64,000 nucleotides of DNA from CADEFX01 sp963840425 (GTDB taxonomy: Bacteria; Pseudomonadota; Alphaproteobacteria; Rhizobiales; Hyphomicrobiaceae): NCBI GenBank assembly GCA_963840425.1, contig CAWIYZ010000014.1:186001-250000 (forward strand), written 5' to 3'. Of the stretch, positions 54,140 to 63,199 are shown in pieces (the first letter of the stretch is position 1; each line of letters opens with the position of its first letter). A program made the translations under genes and the position numbers. The notes under the pieces were generated by a model, which was not told the DNA's origin, did not search any database, and saw only the letters and a program-made list of their open reading frames with translations.

Positions 54140-54415
54140 GGCTGGGAGTCCTTTCGATTGAAGTGCAACCACCTCCCCTCCTGCGTTCCCGGAAGTGCAC
54201 TTTCCAAGTGCGCTATCCGGGATCTTCACACGTATCCGTGGTGCGCTGCGCTCGCCGTGCATTCCACCAGCGCGAAAGACCCCGGCTCATTTCGCGCGTC
54301 GCGGCAGAGGTGCGCTCTGCGCGGACGCGCGATGGCCGGGGACGCAAAGCTGAGGGCTATGGTTACGCGCAAGATTGCCAATGCGTTTCAACCGGAAACG
54401 GACACGCTTAGGCCC

Positions 54416-55009
54416 TCAAGGCGGGAGCTGGTATCCGATTGCGGACTCGATCTCGATGGTCTTCTTCACCGCCGGGCGCTGCATGACGCGGTCGTAGTGT
54501 ACCGTCAGGTTCGGAAACTCCTCGGGCGCCGGTTTGAGCGATCCGCGGAAGCGCCAGAACAGGCGAAACAAATGGATGTCGGCGATTGAATACCTGTCGC
54601 CCACCGCCCATTCGCGCTTGCCAAGCCGCTTGTCAGCCAATTGCCAGACTTCGCGCGCATGGTCCGCGCCCTTGGCGCGGGCCGGATGCACGGTCGCGGC
54701 GATGAAGGACATCCACGAGATGATCTGCGCCTCGGCCTCGATATCGCCTTCGGGCAGCAGGCCCGCAGCCGGGAAACGCCGGGCCAGATAATAGAGAATG
54801 GCTGCAACCTCGGTCATCGGGCGGTCGTCGACGAGCAGCGTCGGCACCTTGCCTTCGGGATTGACCGCCAGATAGTCGGGCGTGCGGTTGTCCTTGCTGG
54901 CGAGCTGAATAACCCGGCTCTCGAACGGCGCCCCGACCTCGTGCAGCGCGATGTGCGGCGCCATCGAGCTCGAGCCCGGCATCAGGTAGAGCGTGAGGTT
55001 GGCTGTCAT
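54416..55009 (-). CDS. glutathione S-transferase
   Basis: 197 residues with a thioredoxin-like N-terminal domain (LTLYLMPGSSSMAPHIALHE, then NPEGKVPTLLVDDRPMTEVAAIL with the cis-Pro and the glutathione gamma-Glu contacts). An all-alpha C-terminal domain follows (YSIADIHLFRLFWRF, the N-capping Asp motif). Probably beta- or nu-like class. The 276 bases between it and the permease stop hold nothing recognised. Confidence 0.9.
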   Translation of the reverse strand: MTANLTLYLMPGSSSMAPHIALHEVGAPFESRVIQLASKDNRTPDYLAVNPEGKVPTLLVDDRPMTEVAAILYYLARRFPAAGLLPEGDIEAEAQIISWMSFIAATVHPARAKGADHAREVWQLADKRLGKREWAVGDRYSIADIHLFRLFWRFRGSLKPAPEEFPNLTVHYDRVMQRPAVKKTIEIESAIGYQLPP

Positions 55010-55035
55010 TGTTCCGTCCGTTGGTTGACCTCGCT

Positions 55036-55188
55036 GCTGTCGTCCCGGCGAAGCGCGGGTCCAGGCGGTTGTGTGACGCACAACACCACTCCCGCGCGCG
55101 AGCCGGGACCCAGGATCAAATGCGGCAGCCAGCCGTCGTGTGGCCCTGGGTCCCGGGTCTCGCTGCGCTCGCCCGGGATGACAACTAA
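55036..55188. repeat. dispersed intergenic repeat, second family
   Basis: Palindromic block with arms gtcgtcccggcgaagcgcgg at one end and cgctcgcccgggatgacaa at the other; cccgggacccaggg-type text in the middle. This is the general pattern of common rhizobial intergenic repeats. It separates the GST gene from the ThDP enzyme. Confidence 0.55.
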
Positions 55189-55212
55189 AATTCGTGCGAG
55201 CGCAATTCAGTG

Positions 55213-56859
55213 CTAAGTCGAATACCGTGTGAACGCCGTCGTGGTGGCGCGGGCCTTCCAGTCCGTCACAACGGTGACGATCGCGGATTTGCCAGCCGCG
55301 ACCGCCTTCTTGGCGCGCTCGAGCGCCGGCCGGATATCCTCCGGCTTCTCGACATACTCGCCGTGTCCGCCGAAGCACTCGGCGAACTTGTCGTAGCGCG
55401 GGTAGCCGAGGTCGCGGCCCGGCTTCGATTTTTCGGGATCGCCCGTCCAGCCGCCGTTCTGGCTGATGATGACGAGCACCGGCAGGTTGTGGCGCATCAC
55501 CGTGTCGAACTCCATGGCGTTCATGCCCCACGAGCCGTCGCCGTGCAAAACGACAACCTGTTTGTCGGGCTTTGCCGCTTTGGCACCCAGGCCGAAGGGC
55601 ATGCCGACGCCCATGGTGCCGTAGGCGCCCGAGTTGATGCGATGGCGGGCCGTGTACTGCGGGATCGCCTGTCTGGCGTAGTTGAGCGTCTCCTGACCGT
55701 CGACGCAGAGCACGCAGTCGCGGTCGATGAAATCGCGCACCTCCTTGCACAGCCGTAAGGGATGGATGGGCGACTGGTTGTTGGAGAGCGACTGCTCGGC
55801 CTCCGCCATCTTCTGCACGTTGCGGGAGCGCAGCCGCTCGCGCCACGTCTCGTAGCTCGCCGGCGCGACCTTGCCCTTGATCGCCTCGGTCAGCTGACTG
55901 AAGGCGACCTTCGCGTCCGCGACGACGCCGACGTCGAGCTTACGCGGCGCGGAGGCAATCTCCACGGGATCAATGTCGATGCGCACGATCTTGGCGGCCG
56001 CATTCCAGCGCGGCGGTGCGGCGTTGCCGATGACGTAGTTCATGCGCGTGCCGACAACGAGGATCAGGTCGGCGTCCTTGAAGGCGGCCGCGCGTGCGGT
56101 CAGGTAGCTGTACTTGTGGTCCTCGGGAATCACGCCGCGGCCCTGCGGCGTCGCGAAGAACGGGATACCCGCCGCTTCGACGAAGGCCAGCATCTCCTTA
56201 TCGGCCTCCGACCATTGCACACCGGAGCCGGTGACCAGGACCGGCTGCTTCGCCTTCGCCATCAGCTCGACAGTGGCCTTCACGTCATTGGCGTTGATCG
56301 CGGGACGGGCGCGCTTGGCATAGTCGAAGGGGTCGGGATACTCGACCGTCAACTCGTCGATCTCCTGGTAGAGCACATCGCCGGGCAGATCGAGGTAGGT
56401 CGGGCCGGTCCTGCCGGTCATGGCCTGCGCGACGGCAAGGTGAATGAGCTCGGGGATGCGCTTGGGATGGTGCACCCGGTCGGCCCACTTGGTGATCGGC
56501 TTGAACAGCGCGAGCTGGTCGGTGTCCTGGAACGCGCCGCGGTGCCAGGTCGAGACGGGTGCGGCGCCGCCGAGCGCAACAATCGGGGTGCAGTCAGCCC
56601 AGGCATGGGCGACGCCGGTAACGAGGTTCGTAGTCGCGGGGCCGGAGGCGGCCATGCAAAAGCCCGGCTTGTTCAGGAGGCGCGCATAGGCGAAGCCAGC
56701 CATGGCGGCAGCCTGCTCGTGGCGCACGTCGATACCGCGCAGCCCGAGCTTCAGGCACGCCAACTCGACCGCCAGCATGGGGCCGCCCATGATGTAGAAA
56801 AAGTCCTTCACGCCTTCATGCTTCATCGCTTTCGCGACGATGTCGGAGCCGATTGCCAT
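55213..56859 (-). CDS. ThDP-dependent enzyme (oxalyl-CoA decarboxylase / 2-hydroxyacyl-CoA lyase-like)
   Basis: 548 residues from ATG 56859, with GAGAGGA upstream. The N-terminal pyrimidine-binding domain has the activating Glu48 in RHEQAAAMAGFAYAR. A central Rossmann-like domain follows, then the diphosphate-binding GDG motif (HGDGSWGMNAMEF ... SQNGGW). The fold is that of acetolactate synthase, oxalyl-CoA decarboxylase and 2-hydroxyacyl-CoA lyase. The adjacent CoA-transferase argues for a CoA-thioester substrate, as in oxalate (frc-oxc) catabolism. The actual reaction is not proven. Confidence 0.8.
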   Translation of the reverse strand: MAIGSDIVAKAMKHEGVKDFFYIMGGPMLAVELACLKLGLRGIDVRHEQAAAMAGFAYARLLNKPGFCMAASGPATTNLVTGVAHAWADCTPIVALGGAAPVSTWHRGAFQDTDQLALFKPITKWADRVHHPKRIPELIHLAVAQAMTGRTGPTYLDLPGDVLYQEIDELTVEYPDPFDYAKRARPAINANDVKATVELMAKAKQPVLVTGSGVQWSEADKEMLAFVEAAGIPFFATPQGRGVIPEDHKYSYLTARAAAFKDADLILVVGTRMNYVIGNAAPPRWNAAAKIVRIDIDPVEIASAPRKLDVGVVADAKVAFSQLTEAIKGKVAPASYETWRERLRSRNVQKMAEAEQSLSNNQSPIHPLRLCKEVRDFIDRDCVLCVDGQETLNYARQAIPQYTARHRINSGAYGTMGVGMPFGLGAKAAKPDKQVVVLHGDGSWGMNAMEFDTVMRHNLPVLVIISQNGGWTGDPEKSKPGRDLGYPRYDKFAECFGGHGEYVEKPEDIRPALERAKKAVAAGKSAIVTVVTDWKARATTTAFTRYST

Positions 56860-56927
56860 GGGGTCCTCTCGGGGGCTACTCAACTAGATGCGGACCTCGC
56901 CCGCCGCCGGGGCGAGGTCGGTGCGCC

Positions 56928-58160
56928 TCAGACCACGCCTTCCTTCTTCAGGGAGTCGAGATCACTCTTCGACAGGCCGAGGATCTCGTTATAAACGTCC
57001 GTGTTGTCGGCGCCGAGCAGCGGTGAGGCCGTGACCTTCACGTAGCTGTCGGACATCTTTACCGGCCAGCCAGGGATCGTGAGCTTGCCGCGCACGGGAT
57101 GGTCGATCTCGGCGAAGATCTCCCGCTCGCGCATGCTCGGCTCGTCGGAAAGCTCTTTCGTGTCCATCACTGCGCCGCACGGCACACCCATTGCGCCGAG
57201 CTTCTCCATGGCCTCGAACTTGGTGAAGCCCTTCGTCCACTTCTCGATCTCGCCATTGATCTCGGCAGCATGGTTGCCGCGCATGGGCGGCGTCTTGAAG
57301 CGGGGATCGTTCTTCAAATCCTCGCGGCCAATCACCTCGCACAACCGCTCCCAGTGCGCGTTGGTGGCGCGGCTCGTGTAGATGAAAACGTAATCGTTGT
57401 GGCCACCCGGCTTGCACTTGAACACCTCGCACGGCGCATTGCCGAGCACGACGCTGTTGCCGTTGCGCTCGCAAGCCTTGTTGGTGAGCAACTGGCGCGA
57501 ATAGGCAATGCGGCAGTAGTTGACCATTGCATCCTGCATCGCCACCTCGATCTTCTGACCGCGGCCTGTGACTGTGCGCTGAAAGAGTGCGGCGAGCACG
57601 CCGATGGCGGCGTGCAGACCCGTGCCAGTGTCGCCGAGGGTCACGCCGGGCTTGATCGGCCGACCATCTCTCTCGCCAGTGATGCTCATGACGCCACCGG
57701 CTGCCTGCGCGATCATGTCGAAGGCCAGGTTCTTCTCGTAGGGGCTTCCCTTACCGAAGCCTTTGACCGTCGCATAAATGATGCGCGGATTGATCTTCGC
57801 CACCTCCTCGTAGGAGAAGCCGAGCTTCTCGATGGCGCCCGGCGCGAAGTTCTCAGCGAAGATATCGGCTTCCTTGATCAACTTGCGCAGCATCTCCTTG
57901 CCGCGTGGATCCTTGAGATTGAGTGTGATGGACCGCTTGTTGGCGTTCAACAGCATGAAATAGTAGCTGTCGGCGTCCGGGCGTTCAGACGAGGCGCTTC
58001 GCCCCTGCTCGCCGCCTTTCGGATTCTCGACCTTGATCACGTCGGCGCCGAGCCACGCCAGCGTCTCGGTAATCGACGTACCCGCTTCGAATTGCGTCAG
58101 ATCGATCACGCGCACGCCTGCCAGCGCCGTTTGGCCAGGCTTGGCCTTCGATTTTGCCAT
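56928..58160 (-). CDS. class III (CaiB/BaiF) CoA-transferase
   Basis: 410 residues from ATG 58160, with GGGAGAG upstream. ADVIKVENPKGGEQGR, FAENFAPGAIEKLGF and GDTGTGLHAAIGVL are typical; Asp177 in the last is the catalytic residue that forms the aspartyl-CoA anhydride in formyl-CoA transferase. It is an interlocked-dimer enzyme of the cytoplasm. It is upstream of, and co-oriented with, the ThDP enzyme (68 bases apart), so it probably supplies its CoA-thioester substrate. Confidence 0.9.
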   Translation of the reverse strand: MAKSKAKPGQTALAGVRVIDLTQFEAGTSITETLAWLGADVIKVENPKGGEQGRSASSERPDADSYYFMLLNANKRSITLNLKDPRGKEMLRKLIKEADIFAENFAPGAIEKLGFSYEEVAKINPRIIYATVKGFGKGSPYEKNLAFDMIAQAAGGVMSITGERDGRPIKPGVTLGDTGTGLHAAIGVLAALFQRTVTGRGQKIEVAMQDAMVNYCRIAYSRQLLTNKACERNGNSVVLGNAPCEVFKCKPGGHNDYVFIYTSRATNAHWERLCEVIGREDLKNDPRFKTPPMRGNHAAEINGEIEKWTKGFTKFEAMEKLGAMGVPCGAVMDTKELSDEPSMREREIFAEIDHPVRGKLTIPGWPVKMSDSYVKVTASPLLGADNTDVYNEILGLSKSDLDSLKKEGVV

Positions 58161-58336
58161 GGTTTCTCTCCCTGTGGGCGCCGGCACGCACCGCGGCAGC
58201 CCCTCTTTTATGAAGTTTGCGTCGTGATTGCGCTCAGGGCAAGCGCTTGCGTGCGAAGGGCCGGCATGGCAGCCATGCCGAACACCTGCGATGGCCGTGC
58301 AGGTACCCAAACACTCGCTTTTGCAAGGAGTGGCCT

Positions 58337-59281
58337 ATGGTGGCTGACAGCATCGATCCTGCGCGCATCGCGGAAGCCCACGGTCGCATCAGCGGCTACA
58401 TTCGGCGCACGCCTGCAGTGGGCATCGATACCTCCGAGCTTGGGCTCGCATCGGCGGCCCTCACGTTGAAGCTCGAGTTGATGCAGCACTCCGGGTCGTT
58501 CAAGGCGCGCGGCGCGTTCGCGAACCTTCTGCTGCAGGAGGTTCCGGCCGCAGGGGTCGCTGCAGCCTCGGGAGGCAATCACGGCGCCGCGGTGGCGTTC
58601 GCGGCGCAGCGGCTCGGCCACAAGGCGCGCATCTTCGTTCCCACTATTTCCTCGCCGGCCAAGATCGTTCGCATTCGCAACTATGGCGCCGATCTCGTGG
58701 TGGAAGGGGCAAGGTACGCGGAAGCGCTCGAACGGTGCCAGAGTTTCATCGCTGCGAGCGGAGCGCTGTCGGTCCACGCCTACGATCATCCGGCGACGCT
58801 GCTGGGACAGGGGAGCGTTGGCCTCGAGCTCGAGGAGCAGGCACCGAAACTTGACACGCTGTTCATCGCCGTCGGCGGCGGCGGTCTCATCGGCGGCATC
58901 GCCGCGTGGTATCGGGGCCGCGTGAAGATCGTCGGAGTGGAACCGGAGGGGGCGCCAACACTGCATGCCGCGCTCGCGGCGGGCAAACCGGTCGAAGTCC
59001 AGGTCGGTGGCATCGCCGCCAACTCGCTCGGCGCAAGCCGTATCGGCGGGCTCGCGTTCGCGATCGCGCAGCGCCATGTCGATCGGGTGATGCTGGTGAC
59101 CGACGAGACGATACGTGACGCCCAGCTTGCCCTGTGGGAGCGCCTATGCATTGTCGCCGAGCCGGGCGGTGCGGCGGCGCTGGCGCCCTTGCTCAGCGGC
59201 GCCTACGTGCCGGCAAAAGGAGAGCGTATCGGCGTGCTCATCTGCGGCGGCAACACAACGGCTGTCGACTTCGGGCGTTGA
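58337..59281 (+). CDS. threonine/serine dehydratase-like PLP enzyme
   Basis: 314 residues, PLP fold type II. The lysine that binds PLP is in HSGSFKARGAFANL near residue 56. SGGNHGAAVAFAAQ is the Ser/Asn phosphate-side loop, and AVGGGGLIGGIAAWYRG the Gly-rich phosphate cup. C-terminal NTTAVDF ends the catalytic domain; there is no ACT domain, so it is of the catabolic/short type. AAGGAG lies 8 bases before ATG 58337. It is divergent from the CoA-transferase. Confidence 0.88.
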   Translation: MVADSIDPARIAEAHGRISGYIRRTPAVGIDTSELGLASAALTLKLELMQHSGSFKARGAFANLLLQEVPAAGVAAASGGNHGAAVAFAAQRLGHKARIFVPTISSPAKIVRIRNYGADLVVEGARYAEALERCQSFIAASGALSVHAYDHPATLLGQGSVGLELEEQAPKLDTLFIAVGGGGLIGGIAAWYRGRVKIVGVEPEGAPTLHAALAAGKPVEVQVGGIAANSLGASRIGGLAFAIAQRHVDRVMLVTDETIRDAQLALWERLCIVAEPGGAAALAPLLSGAYVPAKGERIGVLICGGNTTAVDFGR

Positions 59282-59293
59282 GCTGCAATGCGC

Positions 59294-60877
59294 TCAAGCC
59301 GCCTTGGCGCGACGCGCGCTCTCGATCCACGCCTTGATACGCGCGATGTCGGGCGGGTTGCCGTTGCGCAGTATCCGCTGACCATCGCTGTTGGCGGCAA
59401 AGGTCAAAACATCACCGCAGAGCTTGTCGCCATCAGCATCGGCAATGCTCACGAGCGAGCGATAGCCGGCACCTGTGAGGAGTTGCGCGCCAGTGCCTCT
59501 TAGACCCGGCACCGCACACACGAGGCGGGCCTGATCCTGCCATTCCGCGATTGTTTCTTCCGTGAAATGGCGATCGTTGAGCCGGGCGGCCAGCGCAATC
59601 GGATGTGCCTTGAGCAGGTCATCAACTGTGTCGATGCCGACCGCGTTCAATCGCGCAGCTGTTTTCGGCCCGATCGAAGGGGCATCCACCACGTCGTGCT
59701 CGGCGGTGAGATAGATGCGAGGTTCATCCTCGGCTGCAGCATCGATGGGCGGCTCGGCAACCTCGCGTGGCGGCTGAACGACGCGGAGCGGCGGCGGCCT
59801 GCGTTTGGCTTGAGGTGCAGCCTGCTCAGCGATGGGCAGGGCATCCGGCTTGGTCATCGCAGGTCGCGCCAAGGTCACGACGAGGCTGCGCCGGGCGCGG
59901 TCGACAGTGGTCATCGCTTTCGCCGGTGGACTGAATGCGAACTTGGTCGCGGGATCGCGAAGCGGTCGCTGCGCCAGCACCTCGTCCGCATGCAGGTCGC
60001 GCACGAGGCGATCATCCTCGGGCAGGTTCACTTCCACCGTACCGGTCGCCTTGAGCTCATCGTACATGCGCTGCACCAAGCGCCGCTCCTCGGCGTTGGC
60101 CAGTTTGTTCACAACCCATTTGGCAGGCACCTGGAGCGTGGCGATTATGCTCTCCAAGCTGAGCGAGACCTCGGGCGGCGCTACTCTGGCTTCACCGATC
60201 GCACGCTGCAGCACGGCGCCAAAAGACGACGATGCCAACACAATGAGCCCGGCAACGATGCGCCGAGATACTACGTCGAGGCCGGATGGCGGATCGACCA
60301 CGCCGCGGTGAATATCGTAGTGCGCGATGAGCTTCTCGTAGTGCCGGTTGGCCTCGGTGGCGGTATCGCAGATCAGCCGCTCGAGCCAGTTGTCCGCATC
60401 TGCGATAGTGATTGCAGGCGGCGGCAGCTCGCGCGCGGCCAGGGCTCTCAAGTCATCATAGGATCTGGAGATGCTCCATTCGGCGGCGCGATGGATATTG
60501 TTCTCGGCCTCCGATTGAGCCGTATGAAAAGGCTGGACCGGGTCGGTGACGTAGTGGCTGAGCACGCCCGCACAATAGGCCGCCGTCTGCCAGTCCTGCC
60601 GCTCCAGAGCGTCCACCAGGTGCGTGTACCAGCTCCGCGCCTTGACCGGTGCGCCGCCCCAGAAATCGTCGCGCACGTGCAGAACGTGATTCTTGAAGTC
60701 CTTGAACTCGTCGTCAGGCGCCTTGGAGCCCTGCAGATAGACGGTGGCGTGCTTGAGGAAAAGCCTGCGCCAAAGTTCCGCATCGGGCTCTTGGAGGCAG
60801 TTGAGGGCGTCCAGCGCCAGCTTGTGGTGCGTGCCCTTGGCATGTGCTGCGTAGAGAACGCGGAAGAGAAGCGTCAT
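59294..60877 (-). CDS. zinc-dependent phospholipase C-like domain fused to DUF4332
   Basis: 527 residues from ATG 60877, with GAGGTGG upstream. The N-terminal domain (about 1-150) has the metal ligands of the phospholipase C/nuclease P1 fold. They are in GVLSHYVTDPVQPFHTAQSE (His108, Asp112, His118) and NNIHRAAEW (His129, Glu133), with an early His pair at 17-18. A long middle region is partly Pro/Arg rich. The C-terminal part (about 390-520) is DUF4332-like, with helix-hairpin-helix units such as APSIGPKTAARLNAVGIDTV and VPGLRGTGAQLLTGAGYR. There is no signal peptide, unusual for a PLC. The substrate is unknown. Confidence 0.8.
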   Translation of the reverse strand: MTLLFRVLYAAHAKGTHHKLALDALNCLQEPDAELWRRLFLKHATVYLQGSKAPDDEFKDFKNHVLHVRDDFWGGAPVKARSWYTHLVDALERQDWQTAAYCAGVLSHYVTDPVQPFHTAQSEAENNIHRAAEWSISRSYDDLRALAARELPPPAITIADADNWLERLICDTATEANRHYEKLIAHYDIHRGVVDPPSGLDVVSRRIVAGLIVLASSSFGAVLQRAIGEARVAPPEVSLSLESIIATLQVPAKWVVNKLANAEERRLVQRMYDELKATGTVEVNLPEDDRLVRDLHADEVLAQRPLRDPATKFAFSPPAKAMTTVDRARRSLVVTLARPAMTKPDALPIAEQAAPQAKRRPPPLRVVQPPREVAEPPIDAAAEDEPRIYLTAEHDVVDAPSIGPKTAARLNAVGIDTVDDLLKAHPIALAARLNDRHFTEETIAEWQDQARLVCAVPGLRGTGAQLLTGAGYRSLVSIADADGDKLCGDVLTFAANSDGQRILRNGNPPDIARIKAWIESARRAKAA

Positions 60878-61066
60878 GGCCACCTCGCTGCCTGGACGGC
60901 GCGGCGCCCTGCGCAATGAGCACAGATCCGCCAGAGCGGGCTGAGCTAGGCCTGAGTCGCGTGCAGGATTGAATGCACCTTGCTCACGAATCTGTGGACC
61001 TTCCACCGCATAGCAGGGGGAAAGGCACGATCCTGGTCGGTCTGCTTCTGTTTAGGCTGGCTCTAG

Positions 61067-63187
61067 TCAACGCCCCTCGCGCCACCAAGCGAGCGTGATG
61101 AAGAACAAGAGCGCTGCCAGCGCGAGCAGGCCCGTGAACATCGGCGTGAGCTTGACGCCGCGCGTCACGAACGCCTCGCGATCCTTGAGGCCGAGCCAGC
61201 CGGACCCGGCCAGCACGCGGGCGTTGGCGAGCATTGAAACACGCGGCACATCCACGCCCGATGTCGCGCTCGCAAGGAGGCCGCCACCACGTGTCCAGAA
61301 CGTGCCGCCGCCCGTTGCTTCGACAAGCGGCCTCAGCTTCTCGTCCGTGGCCGTCACCTCGTTCATCTCGCGCGCGTCCTCGAGGCCCGCATGCGTCACG
61401 GCCGTCAGCGCGCCATTTGATGACCCCGTTTGCAGCTTGTAGAGGCCCGGCACTTTCACATCGACGGTCGAACGCCACACGCCAGGGCCGGATTTCTCCA
61501 GCGCCACCTCGGAGGTCTCGCCGCCAGGGGGCGACAGCGTGACCGCCGGCACCGTTTCCTCCATGGAGCGGCGCTCGATGGAGACCTTGAGGCCCTTGGA
61601 GGAGGCGAGCAGACGCTCCTCCTCGAGGTCCGGCTCCTTCATCAGCCAATGGGCGAGACGGCGCAGCAGGTCCGTATGCGGCCCGCCGCCGTCGTAGCCA
61701 CGGGCCCACAGCCAAGCGTGATCGGAGAGCAGCAAAGCGACACGGCCGCGCCCCATGCGATCGAGCACCAGCAGCGGCCGGTCCTCGGCGCCATTCATCA
61801 GCGTGCGACCGCGCACAGGTGTCGCCTCGACCTGGCGGAACCAGCGGCCCCACGTGGGCTCTTGTGCACCTTCGCGCGAGCCCGGCAGTCCGCGCGTGAC
61901 GGGGTGCTTCAGGCCGTCGCCGGCAACGCGCGCCTTGAACGGCTGCTCGAGCACGCGCCCGGATGGCGTTGCAGGAAGCACAGGTGCCAGCGGTGTGCGC
62001 TGCAGGCTGGTGTTGCCAGCGTAATCGTCGCCGGCGGCCACCAGCAACGCACCGCCGTGACGCTCCACGTAGCGCGCGATGTTGTCGTAGTAGAGCAGCG
62101 GCAGGATGCCGCGATGCTGATAGCGGTCGAAGATGATGAGGTCGAAATCCTTGATCTTCTCCGAGAACAGCTCGCGCGTCGGAAAAGCGATCAGCGAGAG
62201 CTGATGGATCGGCGTACCGTCCTGCTTCTCGGGCGGACGCAGAATGGTGAAGTGCACGAGATCGACCGCCGCGTCGGATTTCAGCAGGTTGCGCCACGTG
62301 CGCTCGCCGGCATGCGGCTCGCCGGATACCAGCAGCACGCGCAGGTTCTCGCGCACACCCTCGGCGGCGATGACGACGCGGTTGTTGGCCGGCGTCAGCT
62401 CACCCTGCGCTGGCTCGAGCTCGACCTCGATTATGTTCTGGCCCGAATGCGGGAACGCCATCTGGATCTGGACTCTGCGGTCGATCTCGGTGCGTCGCGT
62501 CTCATCCGGCCTACCCTCGCGCCGGACCCTGAGTGTCACCGCTTCGCCGGCGCGGCCCCGGCGGCCGGTCTCACGCACGGCCACCTCGATCTCGCGTGAT
62601 TGGCCGACGATGCCGAACTTGGGTGCCTTGAGCACCTCGATGCGGCGGTCGAACTCGTCCGGGCGGCCTGTCAGCAGCGCGTGCACGGGCGCATCGAAGC
62701 CCAATGCCGCCGCCGACTTCGGCACGTCGTGCACCTGGCCGTCGGTGATCATGATGACGCCCGACAGGCGATCCGGCGGCACGTTGGCGAGTGCGCGGTT
62801 GAGGTCGGCAAACATATTGGTGCCCGAGGGGCCATCGCCCGTCGGCTTGGAGGAGTCCACCCATTTCACCTCGAGCCCCGGGAGCCTGCCGAGCTTGACC
62901 TCCAGGTCGGACTTGATGGCTGCGGTCTGCTCGGGCCGGCCGGCGATGGTCTGGCTCGTGCTCTGATCGGTGACGACGATGGCGATGTTGGCGAGGCTCT
63001 CGCGCTCCTCCTGGCGCAGCGTGGGATTGGCGAGAGCGCCAAGCAGGGCGGCGAGTGCCAGCGCGCGCAGCGTGGCGCCGCGCGTGCGCCGCAGCAGCAA
63101 TGCGGCGACCAGAATGACCGCCAGCGCGGCCGCGCCCCAGAACAGGGGGGCGGGCAGCATCGGCGAGATGTCGATCGACCAGCTCAT
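61067..63187 (-). CDS. membrane protein of the BatA/DUF4159 cluster (VWA- and GATase-like)
   Basis: 706 residues. Two N-terminal membrane segments are followed by a VWA-like domain. It is degenerate: IAIVVTDQSTSQ replaces DxSxS, and VIMITDGQVHD is retained. Beta-rich domains and a GATase1-like/Rossmann region follow (LRVLLVSGEPHAGERTWRNLL and FDLIIFDRYQH), then a C-terminal anchor (MFTGLLALAALLFFITLAWW). Such proteins lie next to moxR, DUF58, BatA and DUF4159 genes in Alphaproteobacteria, probably in envelope maintenance or oxidative stress. 12 bases downstream of the DUF4159 gene. Confidence 0.8.
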   Translation of the reverse strand: MSWSIDISPMLPAPLFWGAAALAVILVAALLLRRTRGATLRALALAALLGALANPTLRQEERESLANIAIVVTDQSTSQTIAGRPEQTAAIKSDLEVKLGRLPGLEVKWVDSSKPTGDGPSGTNMFADLNRALANVPPDRLSGVIMITDGQVHDVPKSAAALGFDAPVHALLTGRPDEFDRRIEVLKAPKFGIVGQSREIEVAVRETGRRGRAGEAVTLRVRREGRPDETRRTEIDRRVQIQMAFPHSGQNIIEVELEPAQGELTPANNRVVIAAEGVRENLRVLLVSGEPHAGERTWRNLLKSDAAVDLVHFTILRPPEKQDGTPIHQLSLIAFPTRELFSEKIKDFDLIIFDRYQHRGILPLLYYDNIARYVERHGGALLVAAGDDYAGNTSLQRTPLAPVLPATPSGRVLEQPFKARVAGDGLKHPVTRGLPGSREGAQEPTWGRWFRQVEATPVRGRTLMNGAEDRPLLVLDRMGRGRVALLLSDHAWLWARGYDGGGPHTDLLRRLAHWLMKEPDLEEERLLASSKGLKVSIERRSMEETVPAVTLSPPGGETSEVALEKSGPGVWRSTVDVKVPGLYKLQTGSSNGALTAVTHAGLEDAREMNEVTATDEKLRPLVEATGGGTFWTRGGGLLASATSGVDVPRVSMLANARVLAGSGWLGLKDREAFVTRGVKLTPMFTGLLALAALLFFITLAWWREGR

Positions 63188-63199
63188 TCCAACTCTGCC

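Noticed and set aside
54416..55846. 476-codon frame joining GST to upstream sequence
   Set aside because: Only the last 197 residues are GST. The N-terminal part is a shifted reading of the ThDP gene and crosses a repeat.
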